Of a stretch of DNA of 11,109 nt, positions 7,132-11,109 are shown piece after piece (the stretch's first letter is position 1; the number at the start of each line of letters is the position of its first letter). This DNA is from Ichthyophonus hoferi (lineage: Eukaryota > Opisthokonta > Ichthyosporea > Ichthyophonida > Ichthyophonidae). A program made the position numbers and the translations under genes. The stretch is taken from positions 35,241 to 46,349 of the forward strand of contig NAOQ01000579.1 in NCBI GenBank assembly GCA_002751075.1. The letters run 5' to 3'. The notes beneath the pieces were generated by a model. The model saw nothing but the letters and a program-made list of their open reading frames with translations, searched no databases and was not told where the DNA came from.

Positions 7132-9066
7132 ATGGATTCTTTGCTAGAAGATAAAACTGTCACTACGACAGTTGCTGAACACCCAAAAGATGAAACTGTC
7201 ATCGCGACCAGTACTGATCATCTAAAAGATGAAACTGTCATCGCCAAAGCTACTGCTGATCCGAATAAAACTATTTCTCATTGTTTTAAAGTAGGTGAAG
7301 AGGCCTGTGCTATCTCTACAGTATGCGTATATTCAGATAGAGCAGAAGTAGCCCGTAAGGTCCAGGTTGAATTGACCCCTGGTTTCCATGAAATAACAGT
7401 CGATGGTCTGCCAGCTACCATTATTGCCGACACGATTCGTATTAGTGGAGGGAAGGGGGCCGTAATAATTCATGAAGTTTCTTTCTCAGATAGATTAGTT
7501 AATGACCCACCTGATGCACAAGCTGGGGCTGTTTTGTTGGAAAAGAAAAATAAAGTCCAAATGGAGATTCTTGAAGTAGAACAGAATCGTAAACTACTAG
7601 ATGGTTCTCTGGATTGGTTAGATAACTTTTCCGACAAAGTTTGCGATCAGCTTACAGCACAGACACACGGGAATTCTCTTCTCACAGGCGGCCACTCTTG
7701 TATGGATGGTGCTCGGGATTTCCTTATGTTCAAGCTAGAGGAAGGTAAACGTATTCAAAATGAAATAAGACAGATCAATGAGAAAACAAAGCAGCTTAAT
7801 AAAGAATTAAGTGACCTTACCTTTGCTCTCAATGAGCGATGCTGCCCGGGTAGCCGTTCAGTTCGTCAGGTAACAATACAAATAGAGGTGGAACCTGGCA
7901 ATGACTTAGTCCAGGCACAACTATACCTCACCTACGTTTGTTACCATGCATCTTGGTCAGCGCGGTACGATAGCCGTATTGACTCCAATAATTTATCCAT
8001 GCAGCTAACATACAATGGTGTGGTTACTAATAGTACGGGTGAAGACTGGAAGGATGTGAAAATTTCCTTGTCTACTGCAGAGCCATCTATAGCGGGATGT
8101 CCCCCACAGCTACCTACCTCACACATTACTCGCAAAGCACCTCAACCTATTCCTATGAATGGCATACCCGGCTTGCCCAGTCCGTCAGGCCAACATTACG
8201 CGGCCCAACTGCGATCAACAAATGATTATGCAACCAGAGTGTCAAGCTCGCCAATGTTATTGAGTACATTACCATCTCTTACTCAAGAGGACGTTGTCGA
8301 TCGCGAGGAAAGGCTTAGCCATACAGCCAACAATGGCCTCGAGCATGGCCCCACACTAGCGGGTTCTAGTGCCAGTGCAACACAAACCAGTTGTACATTT
8401 AGTATTCATAAGTCTGCCAATATTTTGTCAGATAACGAACCACATAAGGTCACTATTACCATTGTGGACCTGAACCCTACATTTACCTATGTTGCCGTGC
8501 CCAAACTAAACACCAACGCTTATCTTAAAGCCACAGTTGTCAATGACTCAAATTTCCATTTGATTTGCGGTCCAATGAACGTATTTATGGATAGCAATTA
8601 CATTGCCACATCACACATGGAGAATGTATCGCCCCTGGAAGATTTTAATCTTTTCCTTGGTACCGACTCTGGTGTCAAGGTTACATATGCTCCACAGCAA
8701 CCAGTTCAAGAACAGTTGGGGCTGGTAACCAAGGTGAATAGTGTAAAATACCACAGGAAAACTGTTGTCAAAAACACAAAGGGGTGTGATATTACAATGG
8801 TTATTTACGACCAGATTCCAGTTTCACGAGATACAAGGTTTAAAGTCACTTTGCGTGAGCCTGAGATGAAGAGGAAAGACCTATTGGTCCCTGGGTTAGA
8901 ATGGAATGCAGTTACCAAGGAGGGAGTTGAAATGCATCTTAAGCTTAACTCGCAAAACAACCTTGAGATTAAAACCAAAATCGCGGCATCCCAGGAGATC
9001 AGCATTCCTGTGATGTTTACCGTTGAAACACCAATCGATGTAGAGATTGAACTGTTGGATTTGTAA
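7132..9066 (+). CDS. DUF4140/DUF4139 domain protein (F37C4.5-like, mucoidy inhibitor A-like)
   Basis: An uninterrupted frame of 644 codons. Layout: three 13-residue repeats with KDETVIA-type cores (6-44); a DUF4140 N-terminal domain (about 61-130) beginning ISTVCVYSDRAEVARKV with the typical VDGLP turn; a charged helical, probably coiled-coil stretch (about 133-232); a DUF4139 beta-rich domain (about 245-642) with the SWSARYD motif near 274-280; and a Ser/Pro/Thr-rich loop inside it (about 323-420). There is no signal peptide or membrane segment, so it is probably cytosolic. Bacterial, fungal, slime-mould and invertebrate members are known, but the biochemical activity is not established and I do not assign one. 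ATG 7132 has a good context (A at -3, G at +4). A 3' splice site ends at 7125 and the six bases after it stay in frame, so an upstream exon could extend the N-terminus. Being intronless contrasts with the neighbouring TRIT1 gene. Confidence 0.93.
   Translation: MDSLLEDKTVTTTVAEHPKDETVIATSTDHLKDETVIAKATADPNKTISHCFKVGEEACAISTVCVYSDRAEVARKVQVELTPGFHEITVDGLPATIIADTIRISGGKGAVIIHEVSFSDRLVNDPPDAQAGAVLLEKKNKVQMEILEVEQNRKLLDGSLDWLDNFSDKVCDQLTAQTHGNSLLTGGHSCMDGARDFLMFKLEEGKRIQNEIRQINEKTKQLNKELSDLTFALNERCCPGSRSVRQVTIQIEVEPGNDLVQAQLYLTYVCYHASWSARYDSRIDSNNLSMQLTYNGVVTNSTGEDWKDVKISLSTAEPSIAGCPPQLPTSHITRKAPQPIPMNGIPGLPSPSGQHYAAQLRSTNDYATRVSSSPMLLSTLPSLTQEDVVDREERLSHTANNGLEHGPTLAGSSASATQTSCTFSIHKSANILSDNEPHKVTITIVDLNPTFTYVAVPKLNTNAYLKATVVNDSNFHLICGPMNVFMDSNYIATSHMENVSPLEDFNLFLGTDSGVKVTYAPQQPVQEQLGLVTKVNSVKYHRKTVVKNTKGCDITMVIYDQIPVSRDTRFKVTLREPEMKRKDLLVPGLEWNAVTKEGVEMHLKLNSQNNLEIKTKIAASQEISIPVMFTVETPIDVEIELLDL
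7147..7263 (+). repeat. 39-bp coding tandem repeat, three copies
   Basis: Three successive 39-base units encode residues 6-18, 19-31 and 32-44 of the DUF4139 protein. The second and third share KDETVIA and almost identical bases (GATGAAACTGTCATCGC); the first is diverged (EDKTVTT). The repeats lie ahead of the first folded domain and probably form a flexible tail. Confidence 0.85.
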
Positions 9067-9274
9067 ATGGGGAATGCAATTGGCTCCTTAGAAATAGTCT
9101 GGATAGATAGATAGGAAAGAGTGTGAACGAATCGTGTGTTTTTCTGTTGACGTATATATATGCTATGCTACTATAATGGTTTGATAAATGTCTCCTTTTG
9201 AGCCTAAGCATGCGTATACATATATATTAAGTCTTTTTATTTGAAATGGTTTGCACTGTGTACATGACCAACTA

Positions 9275-9473
9275 AATAAATAATAATTTATGTCTTGATT
9301 CATATGTATTTTTTATAGTAAGTTTTCCTAAATAACGTGTATAATAGTTGATTGGTGACTTAAACCAGTTCCCAATATGGGCATAACATAGGTGTAGATA
9401 AACTTTAGTCAACAACATATTATTGTTGTCTGTGGGCATATGTATTTTTAGCATCATAATACTAATAAATAAA
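9275..9473 (+). terminator. Poly(A) signals of the DUF4139 gene
   Basis: AATAAA occurs at 9275-9280 and again as overlapping copies at 9464-9473 after the stop codon at 9066. The first predicts a 3' UTR of about 230 bases, the second about 420. Which is used cannot be told from the window. Confidence 0.5.
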
Positions 9474-10198
9474 TGTACATTGCAATCAAAAATACAAGGC
9501 TATTGTGTTACCTTATATTGTATTATATTTTATGTGTATGCGTGTCAGGTTTGTATTGTTATAGCGACATGCCTGTTTTCCTAGCAAATACCTAAATAGT
9601 ACAATCGGATGTCATTATTCAAAAATATGGTTAAGTATTTATCCCAGTGAAAGTCATTCAAATGCACTTATAGTAGAGACCTAGGTAAAGGAGTATGATA
9701 GTGCATATATTAGTAAGTATGAGAGTTTAATTGTATTATAGTATGTATATGTTTGTATCAATCTATATATGTATTTATTAGATTTCTATGTAAGATAGTA
9801 TAATGTTGTCATATTTCAGCCTCTACTAGTGTTTGGCCAAATACCTCATGATGTCATTTACAATAATACTGATTGTTTATGTAGCATTAAGCCTCTAAAT
9901 GTTGAGTAGCGTTTAGAATAAGATTTCAATAATTAAGAGCTAGACATTAATTAATGATAATTGATTAATTATTCATTAATTGTAGTTAATTAGGACTATA
10001 TGTTGCTGATGTGTTAGGCAACAGTTAGATTGAGTTCCCATTCCATAATATACTTCTCAAATGTTTATCCCATGGTCAACTGGTATTGACCTAAACCAAC
10101 AACTATATAACCAGCAATCACAGACTTAGTCTGGATCCATGACTCTATAATATAACAATCAAAGTTAAGTGCATTACACACGACCATAAGTAGTAGCA
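9474..10198. other. AT-rich intergenic stretch, no gene seen
   Basis: No coding frame or RNA gene is recognised. The stretch is strongly AT-rich. Its one notable element is an imperfect 12-bp-arm hairpin at 9951-9979, made of TTAATGA-TAATT and AATTA-TCATTAA around GATT with one unpaired base, in a cluster of TAATTA-type sites. Confidence 0.6.
9951..9979. other. AT-rich imperfect hairpin
   Basis: Arms TTAATGATAATT and AATTATTCATTAA pair over 12 bases with one bulge and a four-base loop (GATT). Several TAATTA homeodomain-type cores overlap it. It could equally be an expected product of AT-rich sequence. Confidence 0.45.
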
Positions 10199-11109
10199 AT
10201 GACCGTTAAAAGGGAAAATCCAACTCATTCAGTGCCTAGGATCAAACGAACAAACTATAATAGAAACAGCAAATAAATTGGGAACTGTAGGAAGAAAAAC
10301 AAAAACAACATGTACAGTTCTCCTCCAACACAGGTGACGAGAATACTTCAAGAAATCTCCTTGAGGACTTTGATATTACTACAAGTCCTGAATCAAGTGA
10401 AGTTGAAGAAGGAAAGCACATGTCCGTGGACATTGACACGCGGCCTACCATCAGTAGTGAAGATTCCAACAGGGTTACTAAGACCCAGTAACCTAAAGCT
10501 GCATCCACTGACAACTTCACTTCACCTAATGAAGAACCTACATATAGAACCATGCCAAGGGAGCAGAACACCAATGGTTCACAAGGTCATGGTGTTACCC
10601 AGAGACAGCAGCAACTGTTATATGGAAGTCATCCAGTTTTGTTTTGGCTTAGATCATACAGCAATTGCTCATACAATTGAAAGGAGAGGCTCCCAAAACC
10701 ATCAAACCTCCCCCCACTTCCAATGAAGAGATCTTCTCAGGAAATCAACATGAAATCAGCTACACCAAATGGGTTGAGTGCATCAAAGACAAGATGCAAG
10801 TTTTTATCTGTCTACAGGCAATAGAGAATGAAAGAATGACTAACTCTCCAACAGCTGGAGAACCCAACCAGAGTGTCTCCACAAGAAGTAACAGCTAGAC
10901 ACTACATATATGCATCAGTCTCAATAGAGCAACATTTGATAGCAGGTTGAGAACAAGATCAATTTACGTTCTATACATGGAGAGGGATGAAAAGCCAATT
11001 GCTGACAGTTCATTGTTACTGTTAATTGAAGAAAAAACCATTATCTTATCTACTAAAGAAAAGGAATGGTTAGACTTCATGAGGCTAGCTACTGGCGCTT
11101 ATGAAGATC
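10199..11109 (+). other. Unassigned coding-like region, partial, running off the right edge
   Basis: Base composition becomes less AT-rich and the plus strand carries several open segments with protein-like composition. One at about 10.29-10.48 kb is acidic and Ser/Thr-rich (includes LLEDFDITTSPESSEVEEG); it follows a plausible acceptor (TGTAG at 10290) and contains a possible donor (GGTTACT) near 10473. One at about 10.50-10.66 kb is Asn/Gln-rich. A third at about 10.65-11.11 kb includes EISYTKWVECIKDKMQVF and, near the edge, EWLDFMRLATGAYED. They do not share one open frame. I recognise no domain. It may be part of a spliced gene with unplaced introns, or a decayed coding copy of unknown origin; I cannot decide. 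The antisense frame over 10242-10574 looks like a shadow. Confidence 0.35.

Noticed and set aside
10242-10574. Minus-strand 110-codon frame rich in Ser, Cys and Phe
   Set aside because: It lies opposite the acidic plus-strand segment and its composition is what reverse-complemented Glu/Ser-rich codons give; no family recognised.
1-11109. CRISPR array, bacterial operon or phage content
   Set aside because: There are no regularly spaced repeats with unique spacers and no Shine-Dalgarno-led gene strings; introns and poly(A) signals show a eukaryotic nuclear locus.

Overview
The window is eukaryotic and looks animal. Genes are spliced with GT-AG introns of roughly 0.3-1.0 kb. The non-coding DNA is AT-rich, and both recognisable proteins have animal/fungal-type architecture. 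A small invertebrate genome, perhaps an early-branching animal such as a sponge, would fit, but that is a guess from gene style and not a match to a named genome. There is no sign of bacterial, organellar or phage DNA.

Left third (1-4524), minus strand: a complete six-exon gene for tRNA dimethylallyltransferase (TRIT1/MOD5/MiaA family). All five introns can be placed by splice signals and family alignment, giving a 507-residue protein with an N-terminal P-loop and a C-terminal C2H2 zinc finger. The poly(A) signal lies only 7 bases past the stop codon. Intron 2 holds a long CATA-type repeat. A plus-strand CCAAT/TATA cluster sits just beyond the 3' end of the gene.

Middle (4525-7131): a 2.6 kb intergenic region between two divergent genes. 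It contains scattered CCAAT boxes, a perfect 16-bp palindrome, one diverged direct repeat of about 40 bp and several short hairpins. I see no convincing gene in it.

Right of centre (7132-9066), plus strand: an uninterrupted 644-codon frame for a DUF4140/DUF4139 protein, the family of bacterial 'mucoidy inhibitor A-like' proteins and nematode F37C4.5, whose biochemical function is not established. It is preceded by a dense CCAAT array plus a TATA box and followed by poly(A) signals. A good 3' splice site lies six bases before its ATG, so an upstream exon is possible.

Right edge (9067-11109): AT-rich 3' flank, then from about 10.2 kb a run of coding-like open segments that do not form one frame and that I cannot assign to a family. 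This is either part of an unrecognised spliced gene running off the window or a decayed coding sequence.

TRIT1 modifies A37 of tRNAs. The DUF4139 protein has no known link to it, and the head-to-head arrangement alone, across 2.6 kb, is weak evidence for a shared job.
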